Of a stretch of DNA of 64,000 nucleotides, positions 10,357 through 21,596 are shown one piece after another (the stretch's first letter is position 1; the number at the start of each line of letters is the position of its first letter). The DNA is from Celoporthe dispersa (taxonomy: Eukaryota; Ascomycota; Sordariomycetes; Diaporthales; Cryphonectriaceae): NCBI GenBank assembly GCA_016584495.1, contig WAID01000003.1, forward strand, positions 5,908,501 through 5,972,500. The letters run 5' to 3'. The translations under genes were made by a program, and so were the position numbers. The notes beneath the pieces are model-generated. The model saw nothing but the letters and a program-made list of their open reading frames with translations. It did no database searches and was not told the origin of the DNA.

Positions 10357-11897
10357 TTATTCTTCCATGGCGAAGACACCGTGATCATCCTCGTCGCTCC
10401 GGGCCCGAGACCGCATATCATCGTCGTCGCCATCCTCCATCCGAACGTCACTATCGAGACGCGCCGCACCACGGAGGTGGCTTTCCGGAGCTTGCGCCGG
10501 GAAGCTGTTGAGAAAGGGCGATTGCCCTAGGGAGACCTGGCCCAGGAACTGCGCCGGAATGGCAGGCACGGCTGGGATGTCCAGGGGCAGCTGGCTCGTC
10601 AGGGAGCCTGCATTGCTGCCATAGCTGCAGCTCAGCATGGCCACAGCCTTGGCCAGATGGTCCGCCTCGCCGGACATGCTGGAAGGGCCCAGCGGCGGGC
10701 TGGATTCCTGGTACCCATAGAAGCTCGTCGCATATCCGCTGTCCGAGGGAAACGGGTGCAGGGACCGCGAGAGCCCACCGCGCATGTCCTCGTCGTCGTC
10801 GGACGACATTGGTGAGAAGTTGAACTTGTTCACGTCCAGGGCGTGCAGGGCATCCCTCTGTGGTGGTGGTGTGGTGTTCGCAGAGCTACGGCCGTCCATC
10901 TGCTCGGAGAATCCGCCAGATACCGAGGGGGAGGTCTCGCGTGCGGAGTCCGGAGGGCTCGTCGGCACGTTGTTCATGGCGACCAGCACGGACGCAGCCT
11001 CGAGGAGCTGGACCTGCTGGTGCTTGGATATAAGGAGCTTGGAAGTCAAGGACCATTCCGGGGTGTGTTCCCACCTGAAGAAAGAAGAAAAAAACAAGTC
11101 AACAAACTGTTTGCCTCGCAATCTTCAACGGCAGAGGAGGGTCCCAGGGATCGGCCCGCCGGCCACGGGAGAGGGAAAATCATGCCCATGATAGGGGAGG
11201 AGGGGGAAGACAGGGGCACAAACAAATGCTTGGTCAAGCAGCTGCTATGCTTGTATCCCTTCCCGCAGTGCTGACAGTGGATTTCCGGTCGGTTGAACTT
11301 CCTCCCCTCCTTGGCTAGTGGTTGGCCGTCGCTGGCCCTCCGGGCGCGCTCCGTTTCGCCGTCTTCAGGGGAAGCATTCTCTTGATCGTCCACCGCGCTG
11401 TCTGACGACTCCGCCTTCTCTACCATGCTCAGGAATTTGTTCACGGGTAGGCTCGCTGCCGGCCCCCACGCGCTAGGCTCAGGCCTTGGACCACCAGACT
11501 TGGACGCTCGACGGTTTCCGATGTCGATGGGGTTGGAAGGCATCTTCTCGCTCGGGTCCGCTATTCCAGCCGCGACGGCGGCAGCCACCATAGTCGCAGC
11601 GTTGTTCGACGCACTCTTGCGACGTGCACCACCCACGCGGTTCGCACCAAGGAGAGTGCCCGAGAGCGTCGTGTGAGAGTTCGTACGGGAGTGTGCTTGT
11701 CGAGGGACGCTCGATCCCGTCAGGGGAGTTGAACGTAGGCGGCGACGGACGGTGTGGGACTGGCCTTGAGACCTGCTGCAGATCCTATATCGGTTGTGGC
11801 TGGAGATCAGCGGTCGTGATTCCGAGAAATGAGAGCAGCAGCAGTCATGGAGAACTGCGTGGTCTAGGGGAGGGGGGAGAAGGGGCCTGTAAATCAT
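10357..11897 (-). CDS. Single C2H2 zinc-finger protein, fungal
   Basis: A putative nuclear DNA- or RNA-binding protein of about 460 residues. The finger is split by an intron: HCQHCGKGYKHSSCLTKHL is completed by WEHTPEWS (Cys-x2-Cys ... His-x3-His). It is followed by LLISKHQQVQLLEAASVLV, a helix conserved in this fungal family as far as I recall. The N-terminal half is Ser/Arg-rich (TVRRRLRSTPLTGSS) and the C-terminal half is Ser/Pro/acidic (SSDDDEDM, EDGDDDDM). The intron 11075-11223 uses gtttgt...ttcag and restores H-L-W across the junction. The 5' end is unresolved. ATG 11897 opens the frame directly, while a tempting MASSK/gtatga mini-exon just upstream does not join in frame. The regulated targets are unknown. 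Confidence 0.7.
11075..11223 (-). other. Intron splitting the C2H2 finger
   Basis: A 149-nt intron, donor CATTT/gtttgt and acceptor cttcag/GTGGGAA. It joins KH-L-WEHTPEW within the zinc finger. Confidence 0.75.
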
Positions 11898-12736
11898 ACC
11901 TTGGATGAGGCCATCTTTGTTGTCGCCCGGGAGAGAGAAAAAAAAGAGAAGAAAAAAAGGACAATCCCTAGGGACTCGCGACAAAGAACCGCTGGCTATT
12001 CCTGAAAATCAAATTTCCCAAAAAGAAGCCCACAGCAGAAAGCACGAGACCGTATTCGTATCGGAGGGCCGTATAGTGGTCTGGGCGAGGATGAGGAGGA
12101 CGGTATACAATTTTCTCGCTTGCGTATGTGAAGCTTGGAAAGTTTTTGGGCTCCAAGGTAACACCTGTCGTGATGACTGGACTTCTTGCTAGAGCCTTCC
12201 GTTGTCGGTGACTTGTCGGTCGCAACAATGAAGGTCGATTCGAGTCCAGCTGATCTCCCGAGAAGGGGTCTCCCGTGCTAATTAGCGCAACCCTCTTCAC
12301 GAGACAGGCAACACTGCAACAAGAGACGATGGCAGAGATCCAGGAGAAAGACGATTTCGACGATGCTCGACGTAGCGCGCGAACCGAAAAATGTTACGAT
12401 CGAAGGCGATAATAATTGGAGGCTTCAGGATCCGAGGGTCTGGAACGTGGAAACGTTGAATTTGTTGGTCTGCGGGAAGGCTGTGCGGGCTCGAGACGGA
12501 CGGGGGCGCTGGTCGAGAGGGTTCCAGGTGTGGCCAAATTGCGACTTGGTTGGGGAATTCGTTGTTATCAGTGCGACGTCGACAGGGCCAGGTAGGTTGG
12601 TCGCGAGGGCTGGCAAAGAGAAAAAAGCCACCACCAAGAACAAGAAGGAGAGAAGAAGAAAAAAGGAATGTTATCACGACTGGAAACTCTGAGGTTTGGT
12701 AGGAGGGGGGGAAGAATGAGACCAAAAACAACATCC

Positions 12737-12764
12737 AAAAAAAAAAAAGAACCAAAAAAAAAAA
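12737..12764. repeat. A-rich tract
   Basis: Two A runs (A12 and A11) separated by GAACC. Confidence 0.8.
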
Positions 12765-14267
12765 GTTGCCGATCTTCTGGCAGGAATAGGGAAAATGTTA
12801 TTCTACTGTGGAAGGGAAAGATGGGCAATCCTGGGATCCTATCCTGGCTGTGCCAGTCACGCACGACAGGCAAGCCGATGTGAGACCGTTCCGCTTGGGA
12901 GGTGCCCTGCCCGGGAACATGCTGTACATAGTAGAATGTACATTGTACTGTCGGCGGCCTACTGTGCAGCGTGCAGTGTAGACCATGTACCCCGTATCGG
13001 CTGGGTTGGGGGGGAAGGGGGGAGGAACAAAGGGGGTGTCTCTAGGATGATGGGAGGGGTTACTGTGTACGTGGAGACTCTCCTGAAGCTCTCATCCTTG
13101 GACACGCATCTCGGTCGAGCCCCCCCCCTCTTCTCCTTCTTGCGTCGATTTCACCCCTCAGTCAGTCTGGGTGTCTCCCAACCCCAACCCAAGGATTCTG
13201 GAAGTTATTTGTTGTCGTCCTGGAGTCCAGGCTTGGAAGGTACCAGCGAAGATGCAGAGCGGTGCTACCTAGGTCTTTTCTCCGAATACTTTACGTACGT
13301 ACACAGCCAACCAAATGTATGAGTTGTTTTGCAGATACAGCCACCTCGTCTACGTGGTCACCTGAAGACTTGTTGATCCGCCTAGGACCACACCATCTCC
13401 AAGTCTAGCCTTCTGGGGAGGGGGCACGCAGAGGACGGCCACGAGGGCCCAAGGGCGGCAGGGCAAGCTGGCAGAGCGGGTGGGGAGCTCTCGAGCGAAT
13501 GGTCAGGACCTCGTCCCTTGTTCCTGCACTGTGGGTGTGCACCAGGTGGGATCAGCGCCCGCCCTCCCTCTCTCTCTCTCGCCCCCCGGGCGTGAGCCAG
13601 TCAGTCAATAGAACATGTACATTCCAGGTCTCTCGAGGCGGGGGGTCAGCGCGTGGGACTGACACCGATACTACCTTTTTGCTTTGCTCGACCGGTCCTG
13701 GAATGGGATCGCAGGGGTAGGAAGGTTGCCCAGCGGCCCACTCTCACACCTGCAGGCCATGGTCTCCGGTGCATGCTGAGTGGAGCTCACCTGTCGGGAT
13801 GATCGACAACCTTGAGTACCATAGCACAGTAGTGCCATAGTACGAAAAAAGATGAGCGGAGGAGGGGTGCCATTTGTCTCACGATGTCGACGGCACGCTG
13901 TTTGATGGAGGCAGGCTGGTTTAAGGCGACGGAAGCCGTAAGAGATGGTGCGCCGCCCGCATTGAGTGTTGCTGGAAGGGAGAAGGGTCGGGAGGATGAA
14001 TCTGTGCAGTGTGGAAAGGAGATGGTCCGAGCAGGCCAGACAGTGGCAGGAGACAAGGGCTGCGCTAACGGGAGCCCGGCCAAGACAGTATTGACGGCTG
14101 TTAGCGAGCAAGAGACCCAGCGTCTATTTTCGTACAGCACACCTGGTCCGTCAGCAGGCGCCGCACTATTTTGTAGGATTGAGTCCCAATCGAATCGAAT
14201 CGAATGGATCTACGAGGAATGTCACTGTGTCTAGCCTAACTGTACATAGCAGCCTGATGTTGGTTTC

Positions 14268-14296
14268 ATTTATTTTATTTTATTTTATTTTATTTT
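14268..14296. repeat. (ATTTT)n microsatellite
   Basis: About six tandem copies of the 5-bp unit. A short CGAAT repeat lies about 75 bp upstream. Confidence 0.9.
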
Positions 14297-15113
14297 CGCT
14301 TCATGTATCCCGATGGGTGTGCACCAACCATGCCACAGTGGTAGCTCTAACACAATCAAAAATTTTGCTGTGAACGTAGCTAGCTGCCAATCGAAGTCTG
14401 AAGCGTGGTTATGCAGGCATCGTCCAATGATGGATACAGTTCGAGCTCAGGTTTCGCCAGGTGGGGAAAAGAGGAATGCTCGAGGTACCTACGGCGGTAC
14501 TTACCCGCGGAGGGATTCCAAAGCTTCCTGTTCCCTCGATCTGACCAAATAACGGAGATCTCGGCTGTCTGAAAATGTTCTGTCTGCTGCTGTGTACAGC
14601 TCATGGCTGAGGAGAACGAGAGAGAAACAGAGGAAAGAAATTTGAGATGCGGTCTGCTCATTCCAAATACCCAGGCAGGTAATCACACAAAGGTGCTCTC
14701 ATCAATTCACATACAAAACTGTCGGGAAATTTGCTGTTTGAGCAATGCATATTTGAAGACATGACCTAAACACACACCAGAGGCTCGAATTCCGATGGTG
14801 AGGCACATCAGGAAGAATGCGCACCAAATAACATGGTAATTTGGGGGGGGAGAAAAACCCCGCCTGCGCCTTGCAGGCAGGAGGGATGATTGCAACCTCT
14901 CCAAGAAAATGGTGTGCATCCAGAGTCTCAGCCGACTGGTGCACAGCAAGCCACGAATTCCCAGGCCGCTGGGGCCCGCCCTCTGAACCCAGTCGGGCAG
15001 TTCCATCGCATTGCATACAAGACAAGGCCGCCCAGGCCCCCAAAGAAAAGGGCGTGCAATTTGGAACAGACCAAGGCGACAGCAGACTGGACAACTCAGA
15101 GCACTCACGATGC

Positions 15114-15116
<3 letters not shown>

Positions 15117-15147
<31 letters not shown>
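15117..15147. repeat. (TG)n microsatellite
   Basis: About 15 uninterrupted TG units. Translation in other frames yields spurious His-Thr or Cys-Val repeats. Confidence 0.95.
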
Positions 15148-15149
<2 letters not shown>

Positions 15150-17722
15150 GCCCCGAAGTCCATACCTCCCATCAGGAGGAAGGCCTGCCAGGATCATCAA
15201 CTCTGCTGGACCAATGCAAGAGGGGGACAAGGAAGACCAAATGGTTTTTGAAACGAAGCGCCAGCGCCGGCTGCCTCTCCGCCCGTCCCAAGCTACCTGA
15301 CTGACCATTGCTGAGACAGAAAAGGACAGAGAGAGGGGGGAGGACGGAGAGACCTAGCAAGTACATTACCAATTAATGTACATATTATGTGGTAGTACCA
15401 TAGTATGTACATAGTAGCAGCAGCTCGCATTGACTTATCCTGTGCCTGACAATCAAACAGGCGACCCATCGCACTCATGTTCGGTCCACCGGACTGACCC
15501 AGCATTGACACAGCTGTCCAGGTCGGACCTTGACAGACCTGTTGGTTGCAGCATTGTCGCGGCGTCTCGAAAACCGAGTGTCTGGCCGCCATCTCTACAA
15601 CCTCAATCTCTCTTACTGAGCCAATAGCAGAGGTTAGCACGCACACCTGCCAGGACCCCTCTAGCGCTGAGCAGATAGATGGATGGAGTGAGGGCTGGCC
15701 GGCCGTCCCAGCCGGGGGGGGACCAAACCCTGGACAACTCATGTCGGCCATTGCGTACTGTGTACACACACAAATACAAAAGAAAGAAAAAAGAAAAAGG
15801 CGTTTTGGACTGCTTCAGAATGCAAGATGCGCCCAGGTGACTTGCAATGTCGACGCTGATCCGGCGGGCTTAGACCAGAAAGCCCAGCGTCACACCATCG
15901 GAGAAAATAAGAGAGGTTGGCTTGCTTGTGGGAAAAATAAAGTCGAGGTCTGGACTTTTCGATTCATGGACCAGGTCTGGTGGCCCTTCGAGTCCAGAGA
16001 CCTTGTGCCGCCAGATCACCAGCATAAATGCCCCTTTCGGGATGGGATGATGCGGTGCTCCGTACCCATGGACGGGAGGTGGTCTCTAGGGGGCGTGATT
16101 GTAGAGAGGGAGAGGGAGGGGAGCGTGACCACTTATTGGCATACTACTGTGGTAGCATAGGCTGTTACCGTACCAGCAGTATGGCAGGGGGGGGAGGAGC
16201 AACACATTGAAATTATCCAGGACTAATGTGCGAGGCTTGACCACACCATTCTCCTTCTCGCATCAGGAGGAGAACAGCAGATGGAGGTCAAAGAGAGCTC
16301 CAGAGGTAGGGATGCATGTTTAGTGTTTATGGCATCCAATATTTCCCACGAGACCAGGAGACAGACCAACAGCTATGGAATAAATGTGAATCAATAAAAT
16401 TTGGACACGCACCACCCCTCGCTCGGAGCCCTTGAGTAATGGACAACAAATCTAAGGTCCCCATACCAGCCCTACAAGGGACCGCTCACTGCACAAACCT
16501 TTAGTGCTCGGTTAGGAGCCCAATGAAGTTATGACGTCCATGTGGCTCTTGACGATGCCCCATCAGCCCCCGCCCCTTCGCCAGCAAGAGCTCTCTCTCT
16601 CTCTCCCTCTCGCTTCCTCTCTCCACCCCCAGGCCACAAGGGAGGAGAACGGCCTGCCAATGCCTGCTTCACGATGGTCTGCAAGTCTCAAGTGGTCCAG
16701 GCCCGCTCAGTCTGCCGGATGACGTTGAGGGGATCCACGGGTGGAGGAGCCAACTGCTCAAGTGACCCGCATCGTTTCTTTTGTGCCCCGGGGGAGCCTG
16801 GCGGCAGCAAGGTACCGTACCAAAGCCCTGGGTGACGAATTTGGCCACGTTGAAGGGGCTGGGGGGGGAGAAGTGGGGACAGACACCATGTACTTTCTTG
16901 TAGGGAGAAAAGGGTAAAGGTTAAAGAAGAGAGGAAGGGAGAAAAGACCGCAAGCTGGTTGCCAGCCATAGTGCTGCATCCGTGGTGCCTGCTGCATGCA
17001 CAGTACTCCAGTAAGAGACGTGGTGGCGCGGAAGAGGAAGGCTCAGCGGCAGGATTGCGTGTCATTCTAGCTGTGATCAGCAGGTACCGTGTAGCAGAGA
17101 AGGCGCTGAGGGCGCTGAAGGTGTGTTCTGAATGCCCCTCTTTTATCCGTCTCTCAGTTGCCGTTGATCAGCAACAACCACGGAACTTTTTCCTCGAGAG
17201 TCGCATCCGAAAGACCCTGATTGACATGTCTCTCATCTCTAAAAAGGGAAAAAAAGGATGAAAATAGACAAAAGAAACGTTCTCTAGTGTATAAGCGATA
17301 TACGATATTGAGCACCATGTTTAGACTCAATCATTTGAGGTCTTTGGCAGCCAGCAGGATCTCGAAACAGAGGAGCCATCAGGAGGATCAGCTCACTGCT
17401 CAGCTCCTGAGGTTCAGCGTCTCGCCCTGTGTGGGGTCCGCCGGTTTGCTTTGGCAAAGGCAAGAGATGTATCCCCCCAGGTACCGCAGGACAGGAGGGA
17501 TACCTCGCTGGCTTGTCTCCAGACCCCCCCTCCGGGCCTCCGGGGAGGGGCTGCGCGTCATGAGCACCAGCCCCCACCGTCTTGCGCCGCAGACAACGTG
17601 ATCAGGTTTAGCCTGCCGTCATGTCGGGGGCACGTGTACAGAGTCGATAGTATACTATACCATCGGACTGTCCTAGTCTGAACTGAACGGATCTGGCGGA
17701 GAACAGGCATCTTCTCAATTGG

Positions 17723-17740
17723 AAAAAAAAAAAAAAAAAA
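17723..17740. repeat. A18 homopolymer
   Basis: Eighteen consecutive A. Confidence 0.95.
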
Positions 17741-18438
17741 GGTGGCGTGCCATGAGTGCAGGCTAGCGCTGTCAGCAGACCACCCTGAAAGGTTAGTCAG
17801 ACGGGACCTGACCAGGATGCCGATGTCGGCGGGGTCCTGAGCCTACCCGAGAGCGACGGCGAGAACAACCCACGCGTTCCTCCCTAAGATACTATAGTAT
17901 AGTAACTTGTCCGCCCTGATAAGACGGCTGAGACCTGATCCGTCCCTCAGGGCCCCGTCCCTTCGACCTGGTCAACTGGTGTCGCCTTGGCGGGCGTACT
18001 TTTCTTTCTTCTCACCAGAGGTTTAGCGTTGGTCCAGGCGTGCCAGCGAGCTGGGCGCGGACCCAGGCACCAGGGCGTGGGAAAGGGGCTGTGGGGCTGC
18101 GTGCAAGCCTTCCATGTTCACCAAGGAACGAGCGAACGAACGAGGGGGGCTTTCTGGAAGCAGAACACGCCCCCCCCCTCCTCTCCCTCCCTCTACCTCC
18201 TCTCCCACTCCTCTGACACGATTTGGAAGGATCGTGCACAGTCCAGCTCCAGCTCCTGAAAAGAGTCCACTTCCTGTCATTCCGCTAAAGCCTCAAGCGA
18301 CTGCACACGGACGTCCCGGGTCAGGGAGGATCAGCATACGCACCTGTCCAGTGGGGTTCTGTCCCTGAGTTGAAGGGGGGAGAGGGAGAGGAGACCTGCC
18401 AAAGGCTGATCTGACCTCAGATCGGCTTGTGGGAGCAA

Positions 18439-19001
18439 ATGTCGGGCATGCTCAGGGTCGGCCGCGGCGGTGCCGGCAATTTCATCAGCCAGAAGGACGT
18501 GCAGGAGGCAGAGGAGAAGGCTCAACAGGCCAACGTCAGTTTGCTAGCAGTCTCTGGGGGATCTCTCTCCCCTGCCGTGACCCAACACACAACAAATCTG
18601 ACACATCAGGACAGACACAGGACCCTGAAGCCCAGAGGCCCTCTGCTTCAGATGCTTGCCCGGCGCCAGCAGTACCGCAAACGCCACAGTACGTCAGGTC
18701 CGGGCGTGGCGGCGCAGGCAACTTTGCCGAGGCTCCGACCATCGCAGAAGCACAGGACAGGAAAGATGTCGTCGACAGGACCAAGACTGCAGTGAGTGCA
18801 TCGCAGGCTGGCAGGCCGCGGGCAGGGCTTACAGGCCGCGGGGGTGCTGGAAACTGGACCGACAACACTCCTGCCGGGGACAGCGCCGGGGAGACGCAGG
18901 CCAGAGAGCACGAGATCGAGGAGCAAGTCGCTCACGATATAGAGGCGACCCTGCCGCCGCCGCCCAAGACATATCATCAACATGATCGGGATATGGACTA
19001 A
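18439..19001 (+). CDS. DUF3602-type glycine-rich repeat protein
   Basis: A small fungal protein of about 160 residues with three copies of the (S/T)GRGGAGN(F/W) motif typical of the DUF3602 family: VGRGGAGNF in exon 1, SGRGGAGNF and TGRGGAGNW in exon 2. The intron 18535-18614 (gtcagt...ggacag) joins AEEKAQQAN to TQDPEAQ in phase. The motifs are spaced by charged or helical linkers. The C-terminus is HQHDRDMD. The start used is ATG 18439 (MSGMLRVGRG). An upstream exon carrying HGRPGSGRISI (18114-18350) could splice in phase to the acceptor CTCAG just before 18421, so the N-terminus is tentative. The molecular function of the family is unknown. Confidence 0.7.
18535..18614 (+). other. Intron in DUF3602 gene
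   Basis: An 80-nt intron, donor GCCAAC/gtcagt and acceptor ggacag/ACACAG. A nearer AG at 18607 would break the frame. Confidence 0.65.
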
Positions 19002-19017
19002 GCATAGCATCGCTACC

Positions 19018-19038
19018 TTTTTTTTTTTTTTTTTTTTT
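19018..19038. repeat. T21 homopolymer just after the DUF3602 stop
   Basis: Begins 17 nt after the stop codon, in the probable 3' UTR. Confidence 0.95.
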
Positions 19039-19390
19039 GCTTCTCATAAATTCTTGCTGGGAAGGCTTAAATGCGCCCGTAAAGATAGAAGGGGATGCAA
19101 GCAAATGATACCCATTGGATTCAAGCTGCTCCCTCTCTCCTCATCGGTGTCAGGACTGTGTGTACTCTTGATGTATATAGTCAGGCATTCGCTCTTGACA
19201 GTATCTCCCTCGTGAACTTTTTTTCTATTTTCAAAGCCTCCAAAATAAAATAATAATAAAAAAAAGTCTAGGGAAGTTTCGCTGATCGAAGCCCCATGCT
19301 GTGCCCTTGCCCTTGGCTTTTCCATGAACGCCGAGAACGCCACCATGCTGAGCGCAATGCCTCCCCCTCGCGCCGCCGCGCCGTGGATCA

Positions 19391-20343
19391 TCAGTCCATG
19401 TCCATATCGTCGTCCTCGTCGAAGCCGTCGTCCTCGGCATCGTCGTCCTCGTCGACCGCCCTGCCGCCAACAACCTGCTCGACCTCCTCCACCACATCGC
19501 CGTCCGTCGTGATCCTCCTCCTGCGGACCTCCCCACCAAACACCTTGGCAACATTCTTCCTCTTCCTGCCGGCCTCGGCCTCCTCCGCCGCGCCCTCCGC
19601 CTCCATCCTCTTGCGCTCGCTGGCCCGCATGACGGGCAGCAGGTGCTCGTGCTCGGCGACCAGCTTGCGCGCCTCGCGCAGCTCCTGGGCCCGCCGGCCC
19701 GCCATGCGCTGCTTGTAGAAGACGCGCTCGCGCCGCTGCCGGATCTCCGAGATCCGCTCCATCGCCTTGAGTGTCTTGTTGACCAGGTCGCGGTCGTACT
19801 TGACGGGCACGTTGCGGCGCGCGCCAAACACCAGCGTCGAGTCCACCGTCATCTCCTTGCCCGCCGCCTTGCGGAACGCCTTGGTCCACTTCAGCTTGCG
19901 GGGGTTACGCTTCATCTTGAAGTTCTTGTGGCATTTTGAGCGCTATGTTTTTTTTATCCCTGGTTGTCAGTCTCTCTATCTGGTTGTCGTCGTGTGTTTT
20001 CGGTACACTGAGGGGTAGAGGGCTCTTTTCTGTCGATGGGGGACGTACGCAAAATCGGAAAACCTTGGCCTGCGCTACATTGTCAGCTTCCTCTTCCCTA
20101 TTCCGTTGAGTGTCTCAAGGCACGAGAGTGCGTACATCATTTCTGACGAAGGTGATACCCTTGGAAGGGTAAGCCGGTCGGCTGCTGTGTGGTTGTTAGT
20201 CGTGCACGCTCGAGAGGAACATCGTCTGCACTGCGTGCGTGCAACTTGCCAAAAGTAACAGGTTTCGATACTAGAAAGCAGATCAGAATGGTCAGCAAGC
20301 CATAGTCACAACGAGCACTACCATTCAGGAAGACATACCGCAT
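19391..20343 (-). CDS. rlp24: Ribosome biogenesis protein RLP24
   Basis: A nucleolar pre-60S assembly factor related to ribosomal protein eL24; in yeast it is released by the AAA ATPase Drg1. Five exons give 215 residues: 20343-20339, 20270-20250, 20184-20136, 20069-20049 and 19942-19391. The assembled N-terminus reads MRIETCYFCSRPAYPSKG, then ITFVRNDAKVFRFCRSK, then CHKNFKMKRNPRKLKW. This contains the four-cysteine zinc-binding L24e motif (C-x2-C ... C-x3-C). The C-terminal half is a long charged helix (ERISEIRQRRERVFYKQRM) ending in an acidic tail (DEDDDAEDDGFDEDDDMD). All junctions are in phase. Exon 1 is only 5 nt (ATGCG), exons 2 and 4 are 21 nt each, and intron 2 has a GC donor. It is divergent from the tim14 gene. 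Confidence 0.93.
20185..20249 (-). other. GC-AG intron 2 of rlp24
   Basis: The donor reads TTTTG/gcaagt and the acceptor ccacacag/CAGCCG, with a clear gactaac branch site before the acceptor. Only this removal gives the CYFC-SRPAYP junction of the L24e zinc motif. Confidence 0.85.
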
Positions 20344-20668
20344 TTTCCTTGAAGATCAGCTGCGCTCGAAAAGCCTAATACAAGAAAATGTTCTCTTGGT
20401 GGTGAACGGAAACTCTTCGTTGGAACGCGAGGCGAAATCGAGAAACCCAGCACCCAGAATCAAAGTCGAAGCCGTGAAAATTTAAAGTGGGTCCAGATAC
20501 CCTCTCTGCCAATAGATAAGCATCCCTGCTCCGCGGCGGGCAGGTCGCATCCCATCGGACCCGACGTCAAGCCTAAGAGAAAAAGTGCTTGCATCTTTTC
20601 GCCCGTACTTAGCCTTCTTCTCGGTCGCCCGTTTCGCTCTCAGGACCAGACACTCCCATCCAGACAAG
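20344..20668. promoter_or_regulatory. Shared divergent promoter, rlp24 / tim14
   Basis: A 325-bp interval between the ATG of rlp24 (minus) and the ATG of the Pam18/Tim14 gene (plus). It must hold both core promoters. No TATA box stands out. Confidence 0.6.
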
Positions 20669-21140
20669 ATGGCCTCCGCACTTGTATGGGGCACAGGCAT
20701 TGCCGCCGCCGCATTTCTCGTATGTCCTATTCACATCTGCCCACAAAGTCTCTCTAGGGAGGATATGTACTGACTGGGGCGTCTTTCTAACAAGGGCCGC
20801 GCTGGCATGATCGCATGGCGGAGATCTCGCGGTGGCCTCGGCGCCATGGGCCAGGCGTTCTACAAGGGCGGCTTCGAGCCGCGCATGAACAGGAAGGAGG
20901 CATCTCTCATCCTGTCGCTCAAGTCAGTAACACTCGTGTTTTTAAGAATTGTTCATGTCCTTGGGGTCCTCAGGGCTGACTGGCTTTCTCTTCTTCAGCG
21001 AGCGGGCCATCACCAAAGAGAAGGTCCGGAAGGCACACCGTACGCTCATGCTTCTCAACCATCCGGATCGAGGCGGCAGTCCATATCTAGCGACAAAGGT
21101 GAACGAGGCAAAAGAGTTTCTGGAGAAGAGTGCATCATGA
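20669..21140 (+). CDS. pam18: Mitochondrial import motor J-protein Pam18/Tim14
   Basis: A subunit of the presequence translocase-associated motor (PAM) on the mitochondrial inner membrane. It stimulates mtHsp70 ATPase through its J domain. Three exons (20669-20719, 20795-20922, 20999-21140) give 106 residues. A short N-terminal membrane segment (VWGTGIAAAAFLGRAGMIAW) is followed by the conserved linker (MGQAFYKGGFEPRMNRKEA). The J domain carries the HPD motif (LMLLNHPDRGGSPYLATKVN) and ends KEFLEKSAS. Length and order match the fungal family. It is transcribed divergently from rlp24 and convergently with the exonuclease-like gene downstream. Confidence 0.95.
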
Positions 21141-21596
21141 GGAGGATAGAGAGACGTCTTTTTAAGGATGAATGAACGAGGGGCAATCGGGTCTCTCCTG
21201 TATATTGTGGATGGAGGGCAGGTGTATCAACAATAAAACATAGCAGTGGCGTTTCAGGCATTGGCTTTTTGATGGGAAATAGGGGCCACCATGGGTCAGG
21301 TCGAGAGGTCTGGCTGGAAGCTTGGTCTACCTGACACCTCCACATCGAGTATGGAAAGAAATAGTAAGGTCTCTACTCAAACATCTTCACGCTCCTCAGC
21401 CTTCCTCCCGTATTCTCCAGACAATTTTTGACAGAAGCATAAAAATGGGTTGTCTCCAAGGCTCTGATGTCCTCCTTGTCAGAGCATGCACTGCAACTGA
21501 CAGAAGAGCTTCACCTGCTGCTAGCGATCTGCTCATCCAAACATTTCACATTGCCAGTTCGAATAGGCTAATGTTCCCCAGCCATCGTTTAGTCCC

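Larger units (their letters stand above)
11898..18438. other. Gene-poor block (about 6.5 kb)
   Basis: No conserved protein is found on either strand. The block holds several simple repeats (A-rich 12737-12764, ATTTT 14268-14296, TG 15117-15147, A18 17723-17740). It also has clusters of short AT-rich palindromes built on CATAGTA/TACTATA (12919-12950, 13814-13843, 15361-15421, 16138-16159, 17651-17660, 17888-17903). Small frames such as 15546-16160(+) have no recognisable domain. An upstream exon of the DUF3602 gene may lie within 18114-18350. Confidence 0.5.

Noticed and set aside
15054..15172. Frames rich in His-Thr or Cys-Val repeats
   Set aside because: They are translations of the TG microsatellite.
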